Below are positions 26,610 to 35,278 of a stretch of 63,942 nucleotides of DNA, one piece after another. The position numbers and the translations under genes are program-made. The notes under the pieces were generated by a model, which did not search any database, was not told the origin of the DNA, and worked only from the letters and a program-made list of their open reading frames with translations. Source of the DNA: Oscillospiraceae bacterium (GTDB lineage: Bacteria; Bacillota; Clostridia; Oscillospirales; Oscillospiraceae); contig JAFTVM010000085.1 of NCBI GenBank assembly GCA_017465745.1, positions 1 through 63,942 on the forward strand. The letters run 5' to 3'. Numbering within the stretch: position 1 is the first letter of the stretch; every line of letters starts with the position of its first letter.

Positions 26610-27638
26610 ATGAAGATTCGCATGTCTGCACTTCTCCTTGCTGTGCTCCTGCTGCTGACGGCCTGTGCCACCGGCCCGGCTGAGGATACCCAGCCTACGC
26701 CCTCCCAGGAATCCCACAACACAGCCCAGACTGATTCTACAGAAGGGGAGGAAGAAGCTTTGGATTATTTTGGCATCCTGTACCCCGAAGATGGCACCAT
26801 TCCCAGAGGGAAGGACCTGACGGAGTATGTCCAGCAGCTGGCCGACAACACCAGCCGCATCAGCCAGATCAACTACACCTGGAAGAACGGCCGCCCCTCC
26901 ATGGAGGTCCTGGCCGGTACCTACGACGAGTACCACAGCTATGAAGCCCCCGCCGGGAGCCCCCTGGAGCTGGTCTATGACGAGAGCGAATTCTATGACT
27001 ACGTGCTCTACCTGCCCGAGGGCTACGATCCCGCCGACACCGACAAGGAGTGGCCCGTGATCTACTTCTTCCACGGCATTGGTGAGCGGGGCAGCGATTT
27101 GAACGTGCTGCTGCCCTACGGCGTCCTGCGCTACCTGGGCAGCGGCGGCAAGCTGGACGCCATCGTCATCGCGCCCCAGTGTCCTGCTGAATCCCACTGG
27201 GCGGACACCAATGACGAGGTGGAGAAGCTGGTTCAGTTCGTCCCCGAGATGACCGCCAAGTACAACATCGACACCGACCGCATGTATCTGACCGGCCTGT
27301 CCATGGGCGGCCGCTGCACCTGGAAGCTGGCGCTGGCTATGCCCGACGCCTTTGCTGCCATCGCCGTGGTCTGCGGCAGAACGGATACCTATGAGTTCGA
27401 CACCCTGGCGGATATGCCCATCTGGATGTTCCACGGTGTGCAGGACGGCACCGTGTCCTTCAACAACATCACCAAGAATATCCTCCCGGTTCTGGATGAG
27501 GTGGGTCACCGCTATTACAAGCTGACCATCTTCCCCAGCATGAGCCATGAGATCTGGAACACGGTCTATGACCGGGCGGATGTCTATGACTGGCTGCTGT
27601 GCCAGTCCCTGTCCAACAATCATAATGATAATCAATAA
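26610..27638 (+). CDS. Surface lipoprotein with alpha/beta-hydrolase (esterase) domain
   Basis: 342 residues from ATG 26610 (AAGGAGG upstream), 10 bases after the binding-protein gene. Lipobox LLTAC is followed by a Gln/Thr/Ser/Glu-rich linker and a hydrolase domain from about residue 115. Catalytic elements are visible: YFFHGIGERG oxyanion region, GLSMGG nucleophile elbow, HGVQDGTV with the acid, and MSHEIW with the His. It resembles feruloyl/acetyl esterases and polyhydroxybutyrate-depolymerase-like carboxylesterases. It would remove an ester group outside the cell before import. Confidence 0.82.
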   Translation: MKIRMSALLLAVLLLLTACATGPAEDTQPTPSQESHNTAQTDSTEGEEEALDYFGILYPEDGTIPRGKDLTEYVQQLADNTSRISQINYTWKNGRPSMEVLAGTYDEYHSYEAPAGSPLELVYDESEFYDYVLYLPEGYDPADTDKEWPVIYFFHGIGERGSDLNVLLPYGVLRYLGSGGKLDAIVIAPQCPAESHWADTNDEVEKLVQFVPEMTAKYNIDTDRMYLTGLSMGGRCTWKLALAMPDAFAAIAVVCGRTDTYEFDTLADMPIWMFHGVQDGTVSFNNITKNILPVLDEVGHRYYKLTIFPSMSHEIWNTVYDRADVYDWLLCQSLSNNHNDNQ

Positions 27639-27673
27639 AAAGATTTCATTCGCAGAATTGAAGCTTTTTATAT

Positions 27674-27753
27674 GAAGATCATAATGAGACGGGATTCTGT
27701 GATTTTCTGTTCCGAAAATCACAGAATCGACAGCGCCGTCAGGCGATGTCTTT
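27674..27753 (+). repeat. Intergenic palindromic repeat A, copy 1
   Basis: An 80-base element with a perfect 14-bp stem (ATTCTGTGATTTTC and its complement) and a second small hairpin (GACA-g-CGCC-gtca-GGCG-a-TGTC) ending in TCTTT. The second copy is at 60857-60936, the same length and about 85% identical. Both lie 30-50 bases upstream of a gene in the same orientation. It fills most of the 27639-27802 gap and could also terminate the upstream transcript (T-tract 27749-27755). Confidence 0.85.
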
Positions 27754-27802
27754 TTCATTAAAAATTAGTATCAGAACGAAGCGAAATAATGGAGGCAACT
27801 GA

Positions 27803-28789
27803 ATGCTTACAAGAAACGATCTGATCCGGGACCCCGCGCTGGCCAGGGACAAGGCCCTGGGCGCTCTGGCCGGCCTTGCCATCGGCGACAGCTTCGGTGA
27901 TGCAGGCCGTGTGCCGGAAAATCATCAGAACTACGGCATGATCCTGTCCTTCGACACCGGCAAGTGCTGGAGCACCGATGATACGGAATTTGCCATCTTC
28001 ACCGCCAAGATGCTCATTGACCACAACGCGGACCCCACCCACCAACAGCTTGCCGAAGGGTGGCTCAAGTACATCGCTGCCCAGGATGATTTTCCCAGAG
28101 GCGGCAACAGCGAGATCGAAGCCGCCGAGAACCTGAAAAAGGGCCTGCTGCCCCCTGAATCCGGCCGCCGCAGCGTCTACGGCTTCAGCGACGGCGCCTG
28201 TATGCGCATCTCCCCCGTGGGCATCGTCTGCGCCGGTGATGTGGAGCGGGCGAAGGCGCTGGCAAAGCGGGACGCCGAGGTCAGCCATCACACCAGCGGC
28301 ATCTGGGCGGCTCAGGCGGTGGCCGCTGCCGTGGCCACCGCCATGGTCAGCGGCACCGATGAGGAGATCATCGACGCTGCCATGAGCTGCATCCCCACCG
28401 ACTGCTGGCTCTATGACAATATGAAGCACATGCTGGAGCTGGTGGAGCTGGCGGAAACGGATTTCTGCACCGCCTGGATGGCGCTGCATGACGACTTCCG
28501 CACCCGCTACAAAGCCGCTGTGGAGGAAGCCATTCCCCAGGCCTTCGCGCTGTTCCTGCTGAGTAAGGGCGATTTCCGCCGGGGCATCATTCTCGCGGCC
28601 AACTTCGGCCGGGACGCCGATACCATCGGCGCCGTCCTGGGCGCTGTCCGGGGTGCCCAGCTGGGCGCTTCTGCCATCCCCGAAGCCTGGATCGAGCGTA
28701 CCGGCTATCCCAGCGGCACCTGCCTGCAGTTCACCAAGGGCCTGACCATCCGCGGCCTTGCGGCGGATCTGGCTGCCCTGATCCGCTGA
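27803..28789 (+). CDS. ADP-ribosylglycohydrolase family protein
   Basis: 328 residues. ARH/DraG-type all-alpha hydrolase with the di-magnesium motifs in order: GLAIGDSFGD (about 23-32), STDDTEF (about 62-68) and GRDADTIGAV (about 272-281). Family members cleave N- or O-glycosidic bonds of ADP-ribose; bacterial paralogues in sugar clusters have uncertain substrates. No signal peptide. Preceded by GGAGG and repeat A. Followed 10 bases later by a second family member. Confidence 0.88.
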   Translation: MLTRNDLIRDPALARDKALGALAGLAIGDSFGDAGRVPENHQNYGMILSFDTGKCWSTDDTEFAIFTAKMLIDHNADPTHQQLAEGWLKYIAAQDDFPRGGNSEIEAAENLKKGLLPPESGRRSVYGFSDGACMRISPVGIVCAGDVERAKALAKRDAEVSHHTSGIWAAQAVAAAVATAMVSGTDEEIIDAAMSCIPTDCWLYDNMKHMLELVELAETDFCTAWMALHDDFRTRYKAAVEEAIPQAFALFLLSKGDFRRGIILAANFGRDADTIGAVLGAVRGAQLGASAIPEAWIERTGYPSGTCLQFTKGLTIRGLAADLAALIR

Positions 28790-28799
28790 GGTGGCGCCT

Positions 28800-30914
28800 A
28801 TGGCAACCATGCTGGAACGGATCTACGCCGGCTTTCTCGGCATGAATGCGGGCATCCGTCTGGGTGCCCCCGTGGAACCCGCCGCCTGGGATTTTGACCG
28901 CATCGCCCAGTTTTACGGGGAGATCCGGGGATATGTCCGGGATTATAAGAACTTCGCTGCCGATGACGACGTCAACGGTCCCGTCTACTTCCTGCGGGGC
29001 CTGCTGGACAACGGCATCCGCGAAGAACTGACCCCCCAGGCCGTGGGCGAAGCCTGGCTCAACTACGCCCGGGACGGCATCGGCCTGTACTGGTGGGGTG
29101 GCGAGGGGGTCTCCACGGAGCACACGGCCTACCTCAACCTGAAAAAGGGAATCCCCGCCCCCCGGTCTGGCTCCATCGAGCAGAACGGCATCGTCCTTGC
29201 CGAACAGATCGGCGGTCAGATCTTCATTGATACCTGGGGCCTGATCAACCTGGGGGATCCCCACCGGGCCGCTCAGATGGCAGCCGCCGCTGCCAGCGTC
29301 TCCCATGACGGCAACGGCCTGTACGGCGCTGCTTTCATGGCTGCCTGCATCGCCGCTGCGTATACCGCCGGGAGCGTGGATGAGATCCTGGATGCCGGCC
29401 TGGCGGAGATCCCCGCAGACAGCACCTATGCCGCCGTGGTGGGGGCCGTCCGGGCCTTCCACGCGGCCCATCCCGGCGACTGGCGCAGCTGCATGCGGAT
29501 GCTGATCAGCCAGTGGGGTTACGACAAGTATACCGGCGTCTGCCACATTATTCCCAACGCAGGCGTGTGTATCCTGTCCATGGTCTACGGCGGCGGCGAC
29601 TTCGCCCGCACCATCGAGATCGCATCCATGTGCGGCTGGGATACCGACTGCAATGCGGGCAATGTGGGCACGATTCTGGGTGTGTACTGCGGCCTGGAAG
29701 GAATTGCTGACCATTACCGCAAACCCATGAACGATTTCATTGCGCTGTCCGGTGTCTCCGGCTGCCTGAACAATCTGGACGTGCCCACCTACTGCAAGTT
29801 CCTGTATCAGCTCTACCGGCTGACCCACGGCATGGAGGAGGACCCCGGGGTCCGGCTTCCCCGGGGCGGTGAGCAGCTGTTTGACTTCTCGCTCCCCGGC
29901 TCCACCCACGGTCTGCGGCTGAGCAATCATCTGCGGTTCATGACCCATACCGACGAAAGCGGCCTGAAGCTCATTGTGGACCGGGTGCTGCCTGCCGATA
30001 ACTGCGACATTTACTACAAGCCCTTCTACCGCCGCCATGATTTTGATGACGAGCGGTACAAGCCCGTCTTCTCTCCCACGGTTTACAGCGGCCAGACCCT
30101 GCGCCTGCGCCTGGTGCCCCATGTCTATCCCGACGGCCAGCGGATCTCCGACGGTCAGCTGTTCCTGCGGCCCTACATCCGCACCGCTGTCCGGGAGGAA
30201 CGGTATGAAGGTGCCGTCCAGTGGCTGGAGTCCGAAAAAGAGGTGGAAGTCAGCTTCCGGATCCCTGATACCGGCGGCGACTGCGTGGCAGAGGTGGGCT
30301 TCCATGTAGAGGCATCCGCCAACACCACTGTCCGGCTCTTCGCCATGCTGGAGCTGAAGGAAATGACCATCACCGGCAAGCCCAGCTACCGGATTGCCAC
30401 CGCCCTTTGCCGGGAGGAATTTCTCCAGCAGACACCCTTCTCCCTGAATCACGGCGCCTGGCGCACCGATAGCGGCGCGCTGCTGTGCAGCACGGCGGAG
30501 CCTGCCCAGGCCTTCACCGGCAATTACTACGCCACCGATGTGGCCCTTACCGCCCAGGTGACGGCAGCGCCCGGCACCTGCGTCATGGCGCGGGCCGCCG
30601 GTACCCGGCGGTATCTGGCGGCCGGTTTCCTGGCAGAAGGGAAGGTGGGCCTGCGGGTCCACGAAGCAGGTGCCGTCACCGACTACACCGCCGACTTCCC
30701 CTGGGAAGCAGGCCGGGGCTACGAGACGTCTCTGGTCGTGCGCGGCAGCGAAGCAACCCTGATTTTGGATGGTGAACCCATCCTGACGGCGCAGATCCCC
30801 AACCTGGCCTCCAGTGGTATGGTAGGCTTTTCCCAGGAGTGTCCCGGCAGCGGCCGCTGGCGTGACCTGTTCGTCCGTGAAAGCGGCCCCTATTCCAGCC
30901 TGATCCCCCAATAA
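28800..30914 (+). CDS. ADP-ribosylglycohydrolase-family protein with long C-terminal extension
   Basis: 704 residues from ATG 28800 (GAGGTGG 7 bases upstream; a GTG at 28791 lies in the site). Residues 1 to about 350 show a divergent ARH fold: GMNAGIRLGAP, AADDDVNGP and GWDTDCNAGNVG occupy the metal-motif positions. The remaining half is beta-rich (from about 370), with a final sandwich resembling a LamG or DUF1080-like domain (LRVHEAGAV, ATLILDGEPI). Such two-domain ARH proteins are larger than the usual 300-400 residues. It probably acts with the smaller homologue upstream. No signal peptide. Confidence 0.78.
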   Translation: MATMLERIYAGFLGMNAGIRLGAPVEPAAWDFDRIAQFYGEIRGYVRDYKNFAADDDVNGPVYFLRGLLDNGIREELTPQAVGEAWLNYARDGIGLYWWGGEGVSTEHTAYLNLKKGIPAPRSGSIEQNGIVLAEQIGGQIFIDTWGLINLGDPHRAAQMAAAAASVSHDGNGLYGAAFMAACIAAAYTAGSVDEILDAGLAEIPADSTYAAVVGAVRAFHAAHPGDWRSCMRMLISQWGYDKYTGVCHIIPNAGVCILSMVYGGGDFARTIEIASMCGWDTDCNAGNVGTILGVYCGLEGIADHYRKPMNDFIALSGVSGCLNNLDVPTYCKFLYQLYRLTHGMEEDPGVRLPRGGEQLFDFSLPGSTHGLRLSNHLRFMTHTDESGLKLIVDRVLPADNCDIYYKPFYRRHDFDDERYKPVFSPTVYSGQTLRLRLVPHVYPDGQRISDGQLFLRPYIRTAVREERYEGAVQWLESEKEVEVSFRIPDTGGDCVAEVGFHVEASANTTVRLFAMLELKEMTITGKPSYRIATALCREEFLQQTPFSLNHGAWRTDSGALLCSTAEPAQAFTGNYYATDVALTAQVTAAPGTCVMARAAGTRRYLAAGFLAEGKVGLRVHEAGAVTDYTADFPWEAGRGYETSLVVRGSEATLILDGEPILTAQIPNLASSGMVGFSQECPGSGRWRDLFVRESGPYSSLIPQ

Positions 30915-30973
30915 CCTGTGCTCCCGCAGCGCCTGCTGCAAAGAAATAATTACACTTTTAGGAGGAAAAACAA

Positions 30974-31747
30974 ATGAGAAGAATCATGTCCCTGCTGATG
31001 GCCCTCATGCTGCTGGCTTCCCTGCTGTGCGCATGCGGCGGTGATCCCGCTACTGAGACCAATCCCCCCGAAAACAATGTATCCGAAAACAATGAGGCTG
31101 AAACCAATGGCTCCAACAATGGAGCTGAGGATCCCGATGCCGGCTCCGCTGAAACGAAGGAGATCGTCGTTTCTGATTACCTTGCTGACGACAGCAAGTG
31201 GGAAGATGACGGCGGCTACCACGAGCGGGACGAGTCCAAGCTGTACTTCGACAACTACATGGCCGGCGACTACTGCGCCGTCCGTCTGACCGAGGAAGCA
31301 CAGAACGTCACCTACAAGTTCGACCTGACCATCAGCCAGCTGGCTGAGGTCTCTATGGAAGACTTCACCTGGTGGGATTCCGAGCTGCTGATCATCGCCC
31401 GCTCCGCCATTCCCGCTGCCAGCTGGTATGACGACGGCACCCAGACCGGCTACACGCTGACCTCCTGGGGCGACATGAGCACCGTGTTCATCGGCCGCGC
31501 CGGCTATGACGACGCCTTCGGCGAGTTCGAGTGGAACGTCAACGACGGCCAGCCCCACGCCGTTGAGCTGAGCGTTGTCAACAACGAGGACAACACCGCT
31601 GTCACCATCACCCTGGTGGTGGACGGCGTCGAGATCGCATCCGTTGTGGACGACGGCACTCTGATTAAGAACGAGCGTCCCGGCATGTACCCTGATGCCG
31701 GCGGTCTGACTATCCGCTGCAAGTGGCTGGAAGCTACCATCGAGTAA
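30974..31747 (+). CDS. Lipoprotein with beta-sandwich domain, unknown function
   Basis: 257 residues. Lipobox LLCAC, then a low-complexity Asn/Glu/Thr-rich linker (about 25-60), then a domain with jelly-roll-like strands (YCAVRL, YKFDLTIS, AVELSVVNN, ITLVVDGVEIASV) similar in style to LamG/DUF1080 folds. AGGAGG precedes the ATG. It could be a surface carbohydrate-binding protein of the cluster. Confidence 0.65.
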   Translation: MRRIMSLLMALMLLASLLCACGGDPATETNPPENNVSENNEAETNGSNNGAEDPDAGSAETKEIVVSDYLADDSKWEDDGGYHERDESKLYFDNYMAGDYCAVRLTEEAQNVTYKFDLTISQLAEVSMEDFTWWDSELLIIARSAIPAASWYDDGTQTGYTLTSWGDMSTVFIGRAGYDDAFGEFEWNVNDGQPHAVELSVVNNEDNTAVTITLVVDGVEIASVVDDGTLIKNERPGMYPDAGGLTIRCKWLEATIE

Positions 31748-31756
31748 TCTGAACCC

Positions 31757-31792
31757 TTTTGCGCAGCGCCGCGTTGCCGGCGCTGCGCAAAA
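31757..31792. other. 14-bp symmetric hairpin at the end of the importer/ARH operon
   Basis: Stem 31757-31770 with 31779-31792 and an 8-base loop. The T-run is part of the stem on either strand, so it is terminator-like but lacks a free U-tract. It probably separates this operon from the regulator unit. Confidence 0.6.
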
Positions 31793-31797
31793 ATAGC

Positions 31798-31826
31798 TTG
31801 CGAAAGCGGCACAATTGGCATATAAT
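31798..31826 (+). promoter_or_regulatory. Promoter of the GntR regulator unit
   Basis: TTGCGA, 17-base spacer, perfect TATAAT. I see no copy of the 21213 palindrome here. Confidence 0.65.
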
Positions 31827-31874
31827 AGTTCCATATACTTATTTTTACAATATAAATGATAAAGGGGACTATGT

Positions 31875-32573
31875 ATGAAGGACTTCCTGCCTTTGGACAA
31901 CAAGTGTCGTTCAGAGCAAGTGGCAGAACGTATCATCAAGATGATTGAAAGCGGACAGCTGCGCGAAGGCGATAAGCTGCCCAACGAACCGGAACTTGCC
32001 CGCCAGCTGGGCATCAGCCGCGGCATCCTCAGAGAGGGCATGGCGCAGCTGAAGGCCCAGGGCATTATCAGCCGAAAGCCGAAGGACGGCACCTATATTC
32101 TGCCGCTGAAGACCAGCCAGGGGGAATTCACCCGCTCGACGCTGCGTTTGATCAAAACCTCATCCTTCCGCAACATTATGGAAATGCGCGACGCCATTGA
32201 GCAGAAGGCCGCCGTGCTGGCAGTGGACCGGGCTGCCGATGAAGAGCTGGAGGAGCTGCGGGAGATCGCGCTGAAATGCGAACAGCATTCCGGTGAGGAT
32301 GACCTGGATTATTATTTCCATTACCGTCTTGTGGAGTTGTCCGGCAACTCCATTTTTATGGGTATCGTGAATACCTACTTTGAAGAAATCCGCCAGATCC
32401 GGGACAACAATATCCGTGCTCCCGGCCATCGGCAGGAGGTCTGCGATGAACATCTGGCCATCGTGGACGCTATCAGCCGCCGGGATCGGGATATGGCCAA
32501 GGCCGCCGTGGAGAACCACATGCGGCAGATCTGGGATAGATGGCAAAACCGCCATACCGCAGAGGAATCTTAA
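31875..32573 (+). CDS. GntR-family regulator, FadR subfamily (FCD domain)
   Basis: 232 residues. The N-terminal winged helix is typical (MIESGQLREGDKLP, ELARQLGISRGILREG, GTYILPL), followed by an all-alpha FCD ligand domain from about residue 90 with the expected metal/ligand residues in D-x-D-YYFHYRLVEL, DEHLAIVDAI and ENHMRQIW. FCD regulators usually sense organic acids or sugar acids. It heads a short unit with the DUF624 and deoB genes and probably controls the 21250 operon through AATTGTTCAACAATT. Confidence 0.88.
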   Translation: MKDFLPLDNKCRSEQVAERIIKMIESGQLREGDKLPNEPELARQLGISRGILREGMAQLKAQGIISRKPKDGTYILPLKTSQGEFTRSTLRLIKTSSFRNIMEMRDAIEQKAAVLAVDRAADEELEELREIALKCEQHSGEDDLDYYFHYRLVELSGNSIFMGIVNTYFEEIRQIRDNNIRAPGHRQEVCDEHLAIVDAISRRDRDMAKAAVENHMRQIWDRWQNRHTAEES

Positions 32574-32576
32574 AAT

Positions 32577-33215
32577 ATGTTTCAGATTTTTTCGCCTGAC
32601 AGCATCTTCGGCCGCTGGATAGGCTTTCTTTTTGATGCGCTGCTGATCAGCATTGCCTGGGCTGTCTGCTGTTTGCCCGTGGTGACCATCGGCGCGTCTA
32701 CCGCCGCGCTGCACCGCGTGGCGATGAACTGGATGCGCCGCCGGGCAGACTGCGACCTCAAAAACTTCTTCGCCGCCCTGCGGGACAATTTCTGCAGCGG
32801 CACCGTGATTTGGCTGCTGCTGCTCGTGCCCCTGGCGCTGATCGTGTTCAGTGCTTACGCAGTGTGGATTGCCCTGGTCCCCGCTTCTGCGGCGGTCAAG
32901 TGGATGATCCTGGCCGCTGCACTGATCTGGACTGCCACGGCGGTCTACGCGTTTTCCCTGCAGGCGGTCTTTGAAAATACGCCTGTCCGTACCGTGTTCA
33001 ATGCGCTGCGCATTGCGCTGTGTAATATCGGCACCACGGTGATCCTGATCGCCATGATCGCCCTGGCGGTCTTCTGTACCCTGGTGCTGCCTTACGGGGC
33101 GTTTATCTACATTCCGTTCTGTGCGTTCCTTTCGGCACGGCCGGTATGGAACATCTTTGCCGCCATCATGCGCAATCCGGATGTCATTGTGGATGGTATC
33201 GACGAAAGCAAATAG
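32577..33215 (+). CDS. DUF624/YesL-type membrane protein
   Basis: 212 residues, about five or six membrane helices; N-terminal FGRWIGFLFDALLIS and CCLPVVTIGASTAAL are typical for DUF624, a family regularly found beside LplABC importers. It starts 3 bases after the GntR stop. Role unknown. Confidence 0.8.
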   Translation: MFQIFSPDSIFGRWIGFLFDALLISIAWAVCCLPVVTIGASTAALHRVAMNWMRRRADCDLKNFFAALRDNFCSGTVIWLLLLVPLALIVFSAYAVWIALVPASAAVKWMILAAALIWTATAVYAFSLQAVFENTPVRTVFNALRIALCNIGTTVILIAMIALAVFCTLVLPYGAFIYIPFCAFLSARPVWNIFAAIMRNPDVIVDGIDESK

Positions 33216-33236
33216 GCAAAAGAAAGTGGAAGCAAT

Positions 33237-34406
33237 ATGGCAAAACGAGTATTTTTAATTGTTCTCGACAGCGCCGGCATCGGCGCTGCGAAGGATGCCG
33301 CCAAATTCCATGATGCAGGCTGTGATACCATGGGCACCTGTGTCCGCAGCGGCAGACTACACGTTCCCAACATGGAAAAGCTGGGCCTGTTTCATATCGA
33401 CGGCACTTCCTTCCGTAAGGAAAGGGGCGTTGTGACCGGCTGCTACGGCAGGCTGGTGGAGCAGTCCGCCGGTAAGGACACCACCGTGGGACACTGGGAG
33501 CTGGCGGGCGTGATCTCCGAGCAGGCGATGCCCACCTATCCCCGGGGCTTCCCCCGGGAGGTCATGGAAGAGTTTGAGCGCCGCACCGGCCGGGGCACCC
33601 TCTGCAATCTGCCCTATTCCGGCTCCGAGGTCATCAAGGACTACGGCCGGGAGCACATCGCCACCGGCAAGCTGATCGTGTATACCTCTGCCGACAGCGT
33701 GTTCCAGATCGCTGCCCATGAAGATGTGGTGCCCGTGCAGGAGCTGTACCGGTATTGCCGGATCGCGCGGGATCTGCTCCAGGGTGAGCACGGCGTCGGC
33801 CGTGTCATCGCCCGTCCTTTCGTGGGCGGACATCCCTACACCAGAACGGTCAACCGCCACGATTTCTCCCTGACACCGCCCAGAGATACCATTCTGGATA
33901 CCCTGGTGGCTGCCGGCAAGAGCGTCATCGGCATCGGCAAGATCTACGATATTTTTGCCGGTCGGGGTGTGTCCGAGACCTATCCCAACAAGGGTAACGA
34001 CGCCAACATGGAACAGCTCCTCCAGTGCATGGAGCAGGAATTTGAGGGCCTGTGCTTCGTGAATCTGGTGGACTTTGATATGATGTACGGTCACCGCAAT
34101 GATATTGCGGGCTATACCGATGCCCTGAACCGGTTCGATGAGCAGCTGGCCTCCGTTCTGGAAAAGCTGCGTGATGACGATCTGCTGATCATCACTGCCG
34201 ACCACGGCTGCGATCCCGGTTTCCCGGGCACCGACCACACCCGTGAGGATGTGCCCTGCCTGTGCTGTGGAAAGAACCTGAAGCAGGGCATCAATCTGGG
34301 CGTCCGCAGCAGCTATGCGGATATTGCCCAGACTGTTGCCGATTATTTGGCGGTATCCTTTGGCGGCGACGGTTCCAGTTTCCTGTCACTGATCATGGAT
34401 CGCTGA
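33237..34406 (+). CDS. deoB: Phosphopentomutase
   Basis: 389 residues, the normal DeoB length. Alkaline-phosphatase-fold metal and catalytic motifs are present: IVLDSAGIGAAKDA, GKDTTVGHWELAG with the phosphorylated Thr, DIFAGRGVS, NLVDFDMMYGHRND and TADHGCDPGFPGTDHTRE. It interconverts (deoxy)ribose 1-phosphate and ribose 5-phosphate in nucleoside salvage. It lies 21 bases after the DUF624 gene in the regulator unit, which points to ribosyl metabolism for the cluster. Confidence 0.95.
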   Translation: MAKRVFLIVLDSAGIGAAKDAAKFHDAGCDTMGTCVRSGRLHVPNMEKLGLFHIDGTSFRKERGVVTGCYGRLVEQSAGKDTTVGHWELAGVISEQAMPTYPRGFPREVMEEFERRTGRGTLCNLPYSGSEVIKDYGREHIATGKLIVYTSADSVFQIAAHEDVVPVQELYRYCRIARDLLQGEHGVGRVIARPFVGGHPYTRTVNRHDFSLTPPRDTILDTLVAAGKSVIGIGKIYDIFAGRGVSETYPNKGNDANMEQLLQCMEQEFEGLCFVNLVDFDMMYGHRNDIAGYTDALNRFDEQLASVLEKLRDDDLLIITADHGCDPGFPGTDHTREDVPCLCCGKNLKQGINLGVRSSYADIAQTVADYLAVSFGGDGSSFLSLIMDR

Positions 34407-34508
34407 ATGAGCGTTCCCCGTTGCCCCCGGACGCTGCCGGGATCACGAAGGGGCTGAATTGGCAGAGGGAATGGTACTTTACTGAGTATGGAATTAAGCG
34501 AATGAAAA

Positions 34509-34536
34509 ATGGCACTGCCTTTTGGGGCAGTGCCAT
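34509..34536 (+). terminator. Candidate terminator of the GntR/deoB unit
   Basis: An 11-bp perfect stem with a six-base loop, followed by ATAAAATTTT. It lies about 100 bases beyond deoB. The T-tract is delayed, so efficiency is uncertain. Confidence 0.55.
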
Positions 34537-34687
34537 AAAATTTTATGCATGCTTCCACCTCCGGGCGGCACATGGGTGTGCCGGCAGAAATACAGGACAG
34601 GGACTGCCGCCGGGAACGATGGAATCAGCCGCCCAGCCTCTCGCCGAAGGTGATCCGGGGCCTGGTGAAGAGAAATGAACTATAAGC

Positions 34688-34717
34688 GCCCGCGTTCTGA
34701 ACGGAACGCGGGCTTTT
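34688..34717 (+). terminator. Intrinsic terminator between convergent units
   Basis: A 10-bp GC-rich perfect stem, six-base loop and TTTT. It lies just past the end of the oppositely oriented transporter gene and may serve both. Confidence 0.7.
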
Positions 34718-34723
34718 GATCCG

Positions 34724-35278
34724 TTACAATCCGTACAGGAGAATACCAAGGAAGGCAGAGAGGACGATCAGGGCGATGGGGCTGAGCTTCTTTTTCCGCA
34801 GCTTCCGGAAGACAGCCATGGCCACCACCAAAAGGGCGGCGATGGTGATGGCGGAAAAGTCTGCCTGTCCCGCCGGGACGCAGTTCGTCAGGAGCATCCG
34901 GATACCGGTGGCGGCGATGATGCCGGTGATGCCGGGCTTCAGTCCCCGCAGTGCTGCCTGCATATAAGGATGCTTCAGCAGGCTTTTCAGCACCGCCGTC
35001 ACCAGCAGGATGATGAGGAAGGAGGGCAGCACCACTGCCGCCGTGGCGGTGAGGGCGCCTGGGAGACCGGCCTGGCTGCTGCCGACGTAGGTGGCCATGT
35101 TCACCATGATGGGGCCGGGTGTGCTCTCGCTGACGGCGATCATGTCCGTCAGGGCACTTTCACTGAGCCAGCCCCGGGACATGACCACATCCCGGATCAG
35201 AGGGATCGCGGCGTAGCCGCCGCCGAAGGTGAAAAGGCCCACCTGCAAAAAGGCCAGAAACAGTTCCAGACAGATCAT
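34724..35278 (-). CDS. chrA: Chromate-transporter family half-protein (CHR), C-terminal partner
   Basis: 184 residues. LFTFGGGYAAIPLI, SESTPGPIMVNMATYVG and a run of hydrophobic helices are typical of a single CHR domain. Short CHR proteins work as pairs made by adjacent genes. It overlaps its partner upstream by four bases. The family moves chromate or sulfate-like anions; the true substrate here is unknown. Confidence 0.88.
   Translation of the reverse strand: MICLELFLAFLQVGLFTFGGGYAAIPLIRDVVMSRGWLSESALTDMIAVSESTPGPIMVNMATYVGSSQAGLPGALTATAAVVLPSFLIILLVTAVLKSLLKHPYMQAALRGLKPGITGIIAATGIRMLLTNCVPAGQADFSAITIAALLVVAMAVFRKLRKKKLSPIALIVLSAFLGILLYGL

Larger units (their letters stand above)
34407..34723. 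other. Intergenic region with two hairpins, no gene seen
   Basis: The stretch between deoB and the chromate-type transporter holds the hairpins at 34509-34536 and 34688-34713. No coding or RNA gene is supported in the rest. Confidence 0.6.

Noticed and set aside
31757-31792. Labelling the symmetric hairpin a standard intrinsic terminator
   Set aside because: Its U-run lies within the stem and A residues follow on the plus strand, so it is listed only as a hairpin.
34407-34680. A short plus-strand protein after deoB
   Set aside because: Frames overlap the deoB end and the hairpin, with no ribosome site or recognisable content.
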